Source: Streptomyces sp. CB00316 (lineage in GTDB: Bacteria > Actinomycetota > Actinomycetes > Streptomycetales > Streptomycetaceae). Taken from it: a DNA stretch of 64,000 nt. Location of the stretch: contig NZ_LIXI01000003.1 in the NCBI RefSeq assembly GCF_001905595.1, positions 186,001-250,000 on the forward strand, written 5' to 3'. The notes beneath the pieces were generated by a model. The model made no database searches and was not told the origin of the DNA. It saw only the letters and a program-made list of their open reading frames with translations. The position numbers and the translations under genes were made by a program. The number at the start of each line of letters is the position of its first letter. Within the stretch, counting starts at the first letter, position 1. This document shows positions 35,292-43,696 of the stretch, piece after piece.

Positions 35292-37124
35292 CTGTCGACC
35301 GCCATCCTCACCGGTACGCCGGTACCCGGGTCGTCGCTCACCGACGATCTCAGGGCCCTGGGCTTCGACGTGGTGAGTGCCGCCGACGCCGGTGACGCCG
35401 CGGCACTCCTCACGGATGTCCCGGCCGACCGTCGGGTCGCCCTCGTCGACCCCCGCTTCGTGGGCCACCTCCACGCGCTGCGGCTCGGGCTGACCGACCC
35501 GCGCTTCCCCGCCGCCACCGTTCCCGGTGCGCTCACCGCCCAGCCCCAGGCCCGGCCGGCCCTGGTGCGCGCACTGGAGCGCGCCACGGCCGCGGTCGGC
35601 GCGGGCGCCCCCGTCGTCGACCCGGGCACCGACCCGGCACCCGAGGACCGCACCGTCCCCGGCCGCATCGCCGTCGCGCTGGAGGCCGAGGGCATCGGAG
35701 TGCAGCGTCCCGCTCTCGGTTCGCTCGTCGCGGCCGTCCCCACCGATCCCGCGCAGGAGGCCGCGGCCGTGGCCGGGGTCGCCGCGGTCGATGACGAGGC
35801 GGTACGGCTGCGCAGTGCGGTCAAGTCCCGTGACGGCTTCTTCACCACCTTCTGCATCAGCCCCTACTCCCGCTACATCGCCCGCTGGTGCGCCCGCCGG
35901 GGCTTCACCCCCAACCAGGTCACCACCGCCTCCCTGATCACCGCGCTCATCGCGGCGGGCAGCGCGGCGACCGGCACCCGGGGCGGGTACGTCGCCGCCG
36001 GGATCCTGCTCCTGCTCTCCTTCGTCCTGGACTGCGCCGACGGGCAACTCGCCCGCTACTCGCTGCAGTACTCCACGATGGGCGCCTGGCTGGATGCCAC
36101 GTTCGACCGGGCCAAGGAGTACGCCTATTACGCCGGGCTCGCCATCGGCGCCGCCCGCGGCGGTGACGACGTATGGGTCCTGGCGCTCGCCGCGATGGTC
36201 CTCCAGTCCTGCCGCCATGTCGTGGACTTCTCCTTCAACGAGGCCAACCACGACTCGGTCGCCAACACCAGCCCCACCGCCGCCCTCTCCGACGCGCTCG
36301 ACAACGTCGGCTGGACGGTGTGGGTGCGGCGCATGATCGTTCTGCCGATCGGTGAACGCTGGGCCATGATCGCCGTGCTCACCGCGCTCACGACCCCCCG
36401 GACCGTCTTCTATGCCCTGCTCATCGGCTGCGCCCTGGCCGCCTGCTACACCATGGTCGGCCGCCTCCTGCGCTCGGTGACCCGCAAGGCCAGACGCACC
36501 GAGCGCGCCGCACGGGCGCTGGCGGACCTCGCCGACTCGGGCCCTCTGGCCCAGGCCGTCGCCTCCCTCGTCCGCGGTCCGAAGGGAGCGTTGACGGCCC
36601 CGGCCGCCGCCCTCATCGGGACCCTCGCGATGATCGGCGCCGCGCTCTTCCTCCCGTACGGCAGCTGGCTCACCGTCGTCGCGGCGGCGGTCCACGTCCT
36701 GCTCTCCGGCTTCGCCGTCGCCCGCCCTCTCCGGCGGGCGCTCGACTGGCTGGTGCCGCCGTTCTTCCGGGCCGCGGAGTACGTCACGATCCTCGTGCTG
36801 GCGGCCCGCAGCGACGTCCCGCACGCCGTCCCGGCGGCCTTCGGGCTCGTTTCGGCAGTCGCCTACCATCACTACGACACGGTGTACCGCATCCGCGGAG
36901 CCACCGGCGCTCCGCCCCAGTGGCTGGTGCGGACGATCGGTGGACACGAGGGCCGCACCGCGCTGGTGGCCGTCCTCGCCGCCGTACTCACCCGCACCTC
37001 AGGTTTCACCACGGCTCTCACCGCCCTCGCGGTGGCCGTGGCTCTGGTGGTGCTCGTGGAGTCCATCCGCTTCTGGGTGTCCTCCTCGGCCCCCGCCGTA
37101 CACGACGAAGGAGAACTCGCATGA
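35292..37124 (+). CDS. CDP-alcohol phosphotransferase with N-terminal DUF5941 domain
   Basis: A membrane phosphotransferase that joins a CDP-activated alcohol to an acceptor alcohol. The intact signature has Asp247 and Asp250 (DCADGQLAR), a glycine, then Asp268 and Asp272 (LDATFD). About 170 soluble N-terminal residues precede it and resemble a degenerate nucleotide-binding domain. The connecting segment VKSRDGFFTTF and FTPNQVTTAS recall di-inositol-phosphate-phosphate synthases. Several more spans follow. In-frame coding-like sequence begins at CTG (35292), with AAGGAG nine bases upstream and a stop at 35283, so a rare CTG start is proposed; the next GTG is at 35370. Confidence 0.8.
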   Translation: MSTAILTGTPVPGSSLTDDLRALGFDVVSAADAGDAAALLTDVPADRRVALVDPRFVGHLHALRLGLTDPRFPAATVPGALTAQPQARPALVRALERATAAVGAGAPVVDPGTDPAPEDRTVPGRIAVALEAEGIGVQRPALGSLVAAVPTDPAQEAAAVAGVAAVDDEAVRLRSAVKSRDGFFTTFCISPYSRYIARWCARRGFTPNQVTTASLITALIAAGSAATGTRGGYVAAGILLLLSFVLDCADGQLARYSLQYSTMGAWLDATFDRAKEYAYYAGLAIGAARGGDDVWVLALAAMVLQSCRHVVDFSFNEANHDSVANTSPTAALSDALDNVGWTVWVRRMIVLPIGERWAMIAVLTALTTPRTVFYALLIGCALAACYTMVGRLLRSVTRKARRTERAARALADLADSGPLAQAVASLVRGPKGALTAPAAALIGTLAMIGAALFLPYGSWLTVVAAAVHVLLSGFAVARPLRRALDWLVPPFFRAAEYVTILVLAARSDVPHAVPAAFGLVSAVAYHHYDTVYRIRGATGAPPQWLVRTIGGHEGRTALVAVLAAVLTRTSGFTTALTALAVAVALVVLVESIRFWVSSSAPAVHDEGELA

Positions 37125-37858
37125 TCGGCCTCGTACTGGCAGCCGGTGCAGGACGACGTCTGCGCCCCTTCACGGACACGCTCCCCAAGGCGCTCGTCCC
37201 GGTCGACGGCGACAAGACGGTCCTCGACCTCACGCTCGCCAACTTCGCCGAGGTCGGACTCACCGAGGTCGCGATCGTCGTCGGCTACCGCAAGGAGGCC
37301 GTCTACGCCCGCAAGGCCGAGCTGGAAGCGACCTACGGCGTCACCCTCACCCTCATCGACAACGACAAGGCCGAGGAGTGGAACAACGCCTACTCCCTGT
37401 GGTGCGCCCGTGACGTCATCAAGCGCGGCGTGATCCTCGCCAACGGCGACACCGTGCACCCGGTCTCCGTCGAGAAGACCCTCCTGGACGCCCGCGGCGA
37501 GGGCCGGAGGATCATCCTCGCCCTGGACACCGAGAAGAGCCTCGCCGACGAGGAGATGAAGGTCATCACCGAGGAGGGCGAGGGCGTCTCGCGCATCACC
37601 AAACTGATGGACCCGGCCACCGCCACCGGCGAGTACATCGGCGTCACCCTCATCGAGGGCGAGGCCGCCGAGGAGCTCGCGGACGCCCTGAAGACCACCT
37701 TCGAGCGCGACCCCGACCTCTACTACGAGGACGGCTACCAGGAGCTCGTCAACCGCGGCTTCACTGTCGACGTCGCCCCCATCGGCACCGTGCCCTGGGT
37801 CGAGATCGACAACCACGACGACCTGAGGAAGGGCCGGGAGATCGCGTGCCAGTACTGA
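37121..37858 (+). CDS. Sugar/alcohol-phosphate nucleotidyltransferase
   Basis: A 245-residue soluble nucleotidyltransferase. It has LAAGAGRRLRPFT (6-18) for NTP binding with PKALVPV, the NNAYSLW block at 88-94 and Asp110 in ILANGD as metal ligand. NNxYSL is shared with LicC-type choline-phosphate and inositol-phosphate cytidylyltransferases, so production of a CDP-alcohol for the flanking CDP-alcohol transferases is the best guess. The ATG overlaps the stop of the previous gene (ATGA), and the next gene overlaps its end by 13 bases. Confidence 0.8.
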   Translation: MIGLVLAAGAGRRLRPFTDTLPKALVPVDGDKTVLDLTLANFAEVGLTEVAIVVGYRKEAVYARKAELEATYGVTLTLIDNDKAEEWNNAYSLWCARDVIKRGVILANGDTVHPVSVEKTLLDARGEGRRIILALDTEKSLADEEMKVITEEGEGVSRITKLMDPATATGEYIGVTLIEGEAAEELADALKTTFERDPDLYYEDGYQELVNRGFTVDVAPIGTVPWVEIDNHDDLRKGREIACQY

Positions 37859-38907
37859 CCCGGCTCATTCCGTCCCCGGTCGTCGTCGACATCCGGCGCG
37901 GCGCCATGGACGATCTGGCGGGTCTCCTGGCCGATCAGCGGATCTCCTCCTCGGGCAGGCTCGCCATCGCCATCAGCGACGGCTCCGGGCGCGCCCTGCG
38001 GGACAGGCTCGCCCCGGTCCTGCCGGGTGCCGACTGGTACGCCGTCGCCGACGGCACGATCGACTCCGCGGTGAAGCTCGCCGACGGCATCAAGGGCACC
38101 CGGTACGACGCGGTGGTCGGCCTCGGCGGCGGCAAGATCATCGACGTGGCGAAGTACGCCGCGGCGCGGGTCGGGCTGCCCATGGTCGCCGTCGCGACGA
38201 ACCTCTCGCACGACGGTCTGTGCTCCCCGGTCGCCACGCTGGACAACGACAACGGACGCGGCTCCTACGGGGTGCCCACCCCGATCGCCGTGGTCATCGA
38301 CCTCGACGTGATCCGTGAGGCGCCCGCCCGGTACGTCCGTTCCGGCATCGGTGACGCGGTCTCGAACATCTCCTGCGTCGCCGACTGGGAGCTGGCCCAC
38401 GAGGTCAACAACGAGGAGATCGACGGTCTCGCGGCCGCCATGGCCCGTCAGGCCGGCGAGGCCGTGCTGCGCCACCCCGGTGGAGTCGGCGACGACGCCT
38501 TCCTCAAGGTGCTGGCCGAGGGACTCGTGCTGACCGGCATCTCGATGTCGGTCGCGGGCGACTCCCGTCCCGCCTCCGGCGCCTGCCACGAGATCAACCA
38601 CGCCTTCGACCTGCTGTACCCCCAGCGGGCGGCCAGCCACGGCGAGCAGGTGGGCCTCGGCGCCTGCTTCGCCATGCATCTGCGCGGTGCCCGCCAGGAG
38701 TCCCTCCTGATGGCATCAACTTTGCGCCGCCACGGTCTGCCGGTGCTGCCCGAGCAGATCGGGTTCACCGTCGACGAGTTCGTCCGGGCCGTCGACTACG
38801 CGCCGCAGACCAGGCCGGGACGCTTCACCGTCCTGGAACACCTCAACCTGTCCACCGACCAGATCAGGGACGCGTACGCCGACTATGCCTCGACCATCAG
38901 TAGCTGA
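37846..38907 (+). CDS. Glycerol-1-phosphate-dehydrogenase-like enzyme
   Basis: A 353-residue member of the iron-containing alcohol dehydrogenase group closest to sn-glycerol-1-phosphate dehydrogenases (AraM/EgsA). The NAD motif is VGLGGGKIIDVAKY, and the metal ligands are Asp170 (SGIGDAVSN), His248 (ACHEINHAF) and His265 (SHGEQVG). It could make an enantiomeric glycerol phosphate or oxidise a related polyol phosphate that the neighbouring nucleotidyltransferase then activates. GTG at 37846 overlaps the upstream gene; the following gene overlaps its end by 23 bases. Confidence 0.8.
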   Translation: MPVLTRLIPSPVVVDIRRGAMDDLAGLLADQRISSSGRLAIAISDGSGRALRDRLAPVLPGADWYAVADGTIDSAVKLADGIKGTRYDAVVGLGGGKIIDVAKYAAARVGLPMVAVATNLSHDGLCSPVATLDNDNGRGSYGVPTPIAVVIDLDVIREAPARYVRSGIGDAVSNISCVADWELAHEVNNEEIDGLAAAMARQAGEAVLRHPGGVGDDAFLKVLAEGLVLTGISMSVAGDSRPASGACHEINHAFDLLYPQRAASHGEQVGLGACFAMHLRGARQESLLMASTLRRHGLPVLPEQIGFTVDEFVRAVDYAPQTRPGRFTVLEHLNLSTDQIRDAYADYASTISS

Positions 38908-39664
38908 ACTCCGTCCGGTCGTGCACCCCCCGGGAGTGAAGGACCGGCGCAGCGGTGAGCACTGGGCCGGCCGCATGTACATGCGGGAGGTCTCCCTGCG
39001 GGTGGACCGCTATCTGGTGAACACCCGGGTCACCCCGAACCAGGTCACCTACGTGATGACGCTGGCCGGAGTCCTGGCCGCCCCGGCCCTGCTGGTGCCC
39101 GGCATACCGGGCGCCCTGCTCGGCGTGCTGATGGTCCAGCTCTACCTGCTCTTCGACTGCGTGGACGGGGAGCTGGCCCGCTGGAAGAAGCAGTACTCGC
39201 TCAGCGGCGTCTACCTGGACCGGGTCGCCGCCTACCTGTGCGACGCGGCGGTGCTCGTCGGCCTCGGCCTGCGCGCCGCCGACATCTGGGGCGAGGGCCG
39301 GATCGACTGGCTCTGGGCGTTCCTGGGGACCCTCGCCGCGCTCGGCGCGATCATGATCAAGGCCGAGACGGACCTGGTCGGCGTCGCCCGCCACCAGGGC
39401 GGGCTGCCGCCGGTGAAGGAGGCGGCCTCCGAGCCGCGCTCCTCCGGGATGGCGCTGGCCCGCCGGGCGGCCGGGGCGCTCAAGTTCCACCGGCTGATCC
39501 TCGGGATCGAGGCTTCGCTGCTGATCCTGCTGGTGGCGATCCTGGACACGATCGGCGGCGACCTCTTCTACACCCGCCTGGCCACGGCCGTCCTGGCCGG
39601 CATCGCGCTCCTGCAGACCCTGCTGCACCTGGTCTCCGTCCTGGCGTCCAGCAGGCTGAAGTGA
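38885..39664 (+). CDS. CDP-alcohol phosphotransferase with altered active site
   Basis: A 259-residue membrane protein with about six spans. The signature DCVDGELARW supplies Asp91 and Asp94, and Asp112 follows in GVYLDRVAAY. The fourth aspartate, normally four residues further on and proposed as catalytic base, is Ala116 here. TRVTPNQVTYVMTLAG is the typical preceding segment. It may work with altered chemistry, bind the CDP-alcohol without turnover, or partner the first transferase. ATG overlaps the previous gene by 23 bases, and the next gene starts at its stop. Confidence 0.82.
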   Translation: MPRPSVAELRPVVHPPGVKDRRSGEHWAGRMYMREVSLRVDRYLVNTRVTPNQVTYVMTLAGVLAAPALLVPGIPGALLGVLMVQLYLLFDCVDGELARWKKQYSLSGVYLDRVAAYLCDAAVLVGLGLRAADIWGEGRIDWLWAFLGTLAALGAIMIKAETDLVGVARHQGGLPPVKEAASEPRSSGMALARRAAGALKFHRLILGIEASLLILLVAILDTIGGDLFYTRLATAVLAGIALLQTLLHLVSVLASSRLK

Positions 39665-40545
39665 CCTCTCCCATGAAACTGGGCGCGGTGGTCATCACCA
39701 TGGGGGACCGCCCCGACGAACTCCGCGCCCTCCTCGATTCGGTCATCGCGCAGGAAGGTGACCGGATCGAGGTCGTGGTGGTCGGCAACGGAGCCCCGGT
39801 GGGGCCCGTACCGGCCGGCGTACGCACCGTGGAGCTGCCGGAGAACCTCGGCATCCCCGGCGGCCGCAACGTCGGCATCGAGGCGTTCGGCCCGTCCGGC
39901 GCTGATGTGGACGCCCTCCTCTTCCTCGACGACGACGGGCTGCTCCCGGACCGGGACACCGCCGAGCTCTGCCGGCAGGCGTTCGCGGCGGACCGGAAGC
40001 TCGGCATCATCACCTTCCGGATCACCGACCCGGACACGGGCGCCACCCAGCGCCGCCACGTGCCCCGGCTCCGGGCGACCGACCCGATGCGCTCCTCGCG
40101 CGTGACGACCTTCCTCGGCGGCGCCAACGCCGTACGCACCCGGGTCCTCGCCGAGGCCGGCCCGCTGCCGGAGCAGTTCTTCTACGCCCACGAGGAGACG
40201 GACCTCGCCTGGCGGGCGCTGGACGCGGGCTGGATGATCGACTACCGCGCGGACATGGTGCTCCACCACCCCACCACGGCCCCTTCCCGGCACGCCGTCC
40301 ACCACCGCATGGTGGCCCGTAACCGGGTCTGGCTGGCACGCCGGAACCTGCCCGCCCCGCTGGTCCCCCTCTACCTGGGGGTCTGGTTGCTGCTGACCCT
40401 GGTCAGGCGCCCGTCGCCGCCCGCCCTGAAGGCGTGGTTCGGCGGGTTCCGGGAAGGTTGGGCGACCCCCTGCGGACCGCGCCGCCCGATGAAGTGGCGT
40501 ACGGTGTGGCGGCTGACGAGGCTGGGACGACCTCCGGTCATCTGA
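39661..40545 (+). CDS. GT2-family glycosyltransferase
   Basis: A 294-residue GT-A fold glycosyltransferase: VVITMGDRPDELRALLDSV, NLGIPGGRNVGIE, FLDDDGL (metal-binding Asp at 90-92), FLGGANAVRT, and YAHEETDLAWR as the catalytic ED motif. A hydrophobic segment near residue 240 (LVPLYLGVWLLLTLV) suggests membrane association. It would add a sugar to the polyol-phosphate product. GTG at 39661 overlaps the previous stop (GTGA); ATG at 39673 is an alternative. Confidence 0.88.
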   Translation: MTSPMKLGAVVITMGDRPDELRALLDSVIAQEGDRIEVVVVGNGAPVGPVPAGVRTVELPENLGIPGGRNVGIEAFGPSGADVDALLFLDDDGLLPDRDTAELCRQAFAADRKLGIITFRITDPDTGATQRRHVPRLRATDPMRSSRVTTFLGGANAVRTRVLAEAGPLPEQFFYAHEETDLAWRALDAGWMIDYRADMVLHHPTTAPSRHAVHHRMVARNRVWLARRNLPAPLVPLYLGVWLLLTLVRRPSPPALKAWFGGFREGWATPCGPRRPMKWRTVWRLTRLGRPPVI

Positions 40546-40646
40546 GAAGCTTTCCTCTGAGACCATGAGGCGTATTTTCTTTCCGGGACCTGTCCGCCTG
40601 AGCCGCGCCCGCGACTGGCTGCGCGTGAAGACGAGAGTTTCAACTT

Positions 40647-41576
40647 GTGAGTGACATGACCCACGACGGTGGGGTGGCCCTCGGGGCCCCGCCGTCCGCC
40701 GACGAGGGCCTCGGCGCGGCCCAGCTGGCCGCGAAGTACGGCCTGACCGTGAGCGGCGCCCGGCCGGGGCTGTTCGCCTACCTGCGACAGCTCTGGGGCC
40801 GGCGCCACTTCATCCTGGCCTTCTCCCGGGCGAAGCTGACCGCTCAGTACAGCCAGGCCAAACTGGGCCAGCTGTGGCAGGTGGTCACCCCTCTGCTGAA
40901 CGCCGCCGTCTACTACCTGATCTTCGGGCTGATCCTGGGGACCAGGAAGGGGATTCCCGAGGACGTCTTCGTGCCGTTCCTGGTCACGGGCGTCTTCGTC
41001 TTCACCTTCACCCAGAGCTCGGTGATGGCGGGTGTCCGCTCCATCTCCGGCAACCTCGGACTGGTCCGGGCCCTCCACTTCCCCCGGGCCTCGCTGCCCA
41101 TCTCCTTCGCGATCCAGCAGCTCCAACAGCTCATGTTCTCGATGATCGTGCTGGTCTCGGTCGTCATCATCTTCGGCAGCTATCCATCGCTGTCCTGGCT
41201 CCTGATGATCCCCGCTCTTGTTCTCCAGTTCTTCTTCAACACCGGCCTGGCCCTGGTCATGGCACGGCTCGGCTCCAAGACCCCCGACCTCGCGCAGCTG
41301 ATGCCGTTCATCACGCGGACCTGGATGTACGCCTCGGGCGTCATGTTCTCCATCCCGGTGATGCTCGAGGGCAAGCCGGCGTGGATCGCCGACGTGCTCC
41401 AGTACAACCCGGCGGCCATCTACATGGACCTGGTCCGCTTCGCCCTGATCGACGGTTACGGCTCCGAGAACCTGCCGGACCACGTCTGGGCCGTGGGCCT
41501 GGCCTGGGCCGTCCTGCTGGGCGTCGTGGGATTCGTGTACTTCTGGAAGGCAGAGGAACGGTACGGCCGTGGCTGA
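40647..41576 (+). CDS. ABC-2 type exporter permease (TagG-like)
   Basis: A 309-residue permease with an amphipathic cytosolic N-terminus and six spans. YSQAKLGQLWQVVTPLLNAA and the internal VMAGVRSISGNLGLVRALHFP block are typical of TagG/Wzm permeases that export lipid-linked polysaccharide or teichoic acid. The start is GTG at 40647 after a 101-base gap containing no gene. The ATPase gene overlaps its end by 8 bases, confirming the pair. Confidence 0.88.
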   Translation: MSDMTHDGGVALGAPPSADEGLGAAQLAAKYGLTVSGARPGLFAYLRQLWGRRHFILAFSRAKLTAQYSQAKLGQLWQVVTPLLNAAVYYLIFGLILGTRKGIPEDVFVPFLVTGVFVFTFTQSSVMAGVRSISGNLGLVRALHFPRASLPISFAIQQLQQLMFSMIVLVSVVIIFGSYPSLSWLLMIPALVLQFFFNTGLALVMARLGSKTPDLAQLMPFITRTWMYASGVMFSIPVMLEGKPAWIADVLQYNPAAIYMDLVRFALIDGYGSENLPDHVWAVGLAWAVLLGVVGFVYFWKAEERYGRG

Positions 41577-42354
41577 GGACAACACGCAGGGACGGATTCC
41601 CACGGTCATCGCCGATGACGTCCACATCGTCTACCGGGTCAACGGCACCGGCGGCGGCCGGGGCAGCGCCACCGCCGCGCTGAGCCGCATGATGCGCCGC
41701 GGCAAGGGCGAGCCGCGCGGGGTCAGAAAGGTGCACGCCGTACGCGGCGTCTCCTTCACCGCCTACCGCGGCGAGGCCATCGGCCTCATCGGCACCAACG
41801 GTTCCGGGAAGTCGACGCTGCTGCGGGCCATCGCCGGCCTGCTGCCGACCGAGTCCGGCCGCGTCTACACGGACGGCCAGCCCTCGCTGCTCGGCGTGAA
41901 CGCGGCGCTGATGAGCGACCTCACGGGTGAGCGCAACGTGGTGCTGGGCGGCCTGGCCATGGGCATGACGCGGGAAGAGATCCGCGAGCGCTACGACGAG
42001 ATCGTGGACTTCTCCGGAATCAATGAGAAGGGTGACTTCATCACCCTGCCGATGCGGACGTACTCCTCCGGCATGGCGGCGCGCCTGCGCTTCTCCATCG
42101 CCGCCGCCAAGAACCACGACGTCCTCATGATCGACGAGGCGCTGGCCACCGGTGACCACAAGTTCCGGATCCGCTCCGAGGCGCGGATCCGTGAACTCCG
42201 CAAGGAGGCGGGCACGGTCTTCCTGGTCAGCCACAACAACAAGTCGATCAGGGACACCTGCGACCGGGTGCTCTGGCTGGAGAAGGGCGAACTCCTCATG
42301 GACGGCCCCACCGAGGAAGTCCTCAAGGCGTACGAACGCGAGACGGGCAAGTAG
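41569..42354 (+). CDS. ABC exporter ATPase (TagH-like)
   Basis: A 261-residue ATPase partner of the preceding permease. Walker A is GTNGSGKST (75-83), the degenerate signature is YSSGMAARLRFS, as in TagH/Wzt ATPases, and Walker B is VLMIDEALATGD. The N-terminal 50 residues carry VYRVNGTGGGRGS typical of polysaccharide exporters. There is no C-terminal carbohydrate-binding extension. It ends the polyol-phosphate cluster ahead of a terminator. Confidence 0.9.
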   Translation: MAEDNTQGRIPTVIADDVHIVYRVNGTGGGRGSATAALSRMMRRGKGEPRGVRKVHAVRGVSFTAYRGEAIGLIGTNGSGKSTLLRAIAGLLPTESGRVYTDGQPSLLGVNAALMSDLTGERNVVLGGLAMGMTREEIRERYDEIVDFSGINEKGDFITLPMRTYSSGMAARLRFSIAAAKNHDVLMIDEALATGDHKFRIRSEARIRELRKEAGTVFLVSHNNKSIRDTCDRVLWLEKGELLMDGPTEEVLKAYERETGK

Positions 42355-42725
42355 TTTCCCAGCCGTGTGGCCTCCGCCGGACCGCTCCCGGTGGGGGCCA
42401 CACCGGTGTCCGGGAACGGCGGCCGAGGCGGTGGAGACCACCCGCAGTACGCCTCGGGGGGTGATCTCCTCCCGACGGATGACGTCAATCCACCGGCGTA
42501 CGAGGAAGGTTGACGGGAGGTGCGGTGTTCGCGCCTCGGGCGCTTCACCCCGGCGCACCCCTGTGAGCTGTACAACGTAAGCTGGAGCGGTGCTGATTCA
42601 TGGCAAGTGGGGCGATACGCCCCCGGCGCTCCGCCCGCTGTGCCGCAGTGCACTCGGAAGAACGAGCGGCGTGTCCGAAAAGGGATGTTTTGGGTCAGCA
42701 GTGTAGAACGGGAGATGTGACGGCA
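42355..42725 (+). promoter_or_regulatory. Terminator and promoter region before the hopanoid operon
   Basis: This 371-base stretch first holds a hairpin (GTGTGGCC/GGCCACAC, 42365-42403) that ends the exporter operon. Candidate -10 elements for the hopanoid operon are TAAGCT (42578-42583) and TAGAAC near 42705, neither with a good -35, so an ECF or other alternative sigma factor is possible. No gene is supported apart from the short leader frame starting at 42726. Confidence 0.4.
42365..42403 (+). terminator. Terminator after the TagH-like gene
   Basis: An 8-bp perfect outer stem GTGTGGCC/GGCCACAC encloses a further GC-rich stem with one G-T pair, starting 11 bases after the stop codon. Confidence 0.75.
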
Positions 42726-42788
42726 ATGACGGAAAATCTCCAGCTCCGACGTGGTTTCGCCGTCCCCGCGCCGGGCGGTCCGCAGTGA
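42726..42788 (+). CDS. Leader peptide coupled to hpnC, 20 residues
   Basis: A short frame, MTENLQLRRGFAVPAPGGPQ, whose stop overlaps the hpnC start (GTGA). GGGAG lies about 11 bases before its ATG, whereas hpnC itself has only a weak site. Ribosomes finishing the short frame would therefore restart on hpnC. Coding is likely from position but unproven; no similar peptide is known to me. Confidence 0.45.
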   Translation: MTENLQLRRGFAVPAPGGPQ

Positions 42789-43696
42789 CCTCCACCCCGC
42801 AGGCGCGCACCGGCGACGCCACGCTCGGCAAGGCCGCGGACGAGAACTTCCCCGTGGCCCCCTTCTTCCTGCCCCGTGCCTGGCGCGACGATCTGATGGC
42901 GGTCTACGGCTACGCCCGGCTCGTCGACGACATCGGCGACGGCGACCTCGCCCCCGGCGGAGCCGACGCCCGCCACCTGGGCCTGGAGCCGGAGCAGAGC
43001 GACGACCGGCTCGCCCTGCTCGACGCCTTCGAGAGGGACCTGCACCGGGTCTTCGCCACCACCGGCCAGGAGCCGCACCACCCCCTGCTGCGTGCCCTGC
43101 GCCCCACCGTGCGCCGCCGCGCGCTCACCCCCGAACCCTTCCTCGGCCTGATCGAGGCCAACCGGCAGGACCAGAAGGTCCGCCGCTACGCCACCTACGG
43201 AGAGCTCGCCGCCTACTGCGAGCTCTCCGCCAACCCGGTCGGCCGCCTGGTCCTCGCCCTGACCGGCACCACGAGCCCGGAGCGTGTACGCCTCTCCGAC
43301 GCGGTCTGCACCGCGCTCCAGATCGTCGAGCACCTCCAGGACGTGGCCGAGGACCTCGCACGCGACCGGATCTATCTGCCCGCCGAGGACATGGACCGCT
43401 TCCGGGTCACCGAGGCCGACCTGGCCCGGCTGTCCGCGGGCGCCTCGGTCCGCGCCCTGATCGCGTACGAATCCGAACGCGCGAGCGAGCTGCTGCATGA
43501 AGGCATCCCCCTGGTGGGTAGCGTCAACGGCAGACTGGGGCTCCTCCTCGCCGGATTCGTCGGCGGCGGGCGCTCCGCCCTCACCGCGATCTCGGCCGCC
43601 GGATTCGACGTACTGCCCGGGCCACCCAAGCCCACCAAGCCCAGCATGCTGCGCGAAGCCGCAGTCGTCCTGCGAAGAGCGCGTAGAGAGAGGTGA
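42785..43696 (+). CDS. hpnC: Hydroxysqualene synthase HpnC
   Basis: A 303-residue squalene/phytoene-synthase-fold protein, the first of the HpnCDE set that makes squalene from farnesyl diphosphate. It hydrates presqualene diphosphate to hydroxysqualene. Aspartate-rich motifs are YARLVDDIGDGD and LQDVAEDLARDRIYLP; NFPVAPFFLPR near the start is typical of HpnC. GTG at 42785 overlaps a leader frame. Its end overlaps hpnD (GTGA). Confidence 0.93.
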   Translation: MTSTPQARTGDATLGKAADENFPVAPFFLPRAWRDDLMAVYGYARLVDDIGDGDLAPGGADARHLGLEPEQSDDRLALLDAFERDLHRVFATTGQEPHHPLLRALRPTVRRRALTPEPFLGLIEANRQDQKVRRYATYGELAAYCELSANPVGRLVLALTGTTSPERVRLSDAVCTALQIVEHLQDVAEDLARDRIYLPAEDMDRFRVTEADLARLSAGASVRALIAYESERASELLHEGIPLVGSVNGRLGLLLAGFVGGGRSALTAISAAGFDVLPGPPKPTKPSMLREAAVVLRRARRER

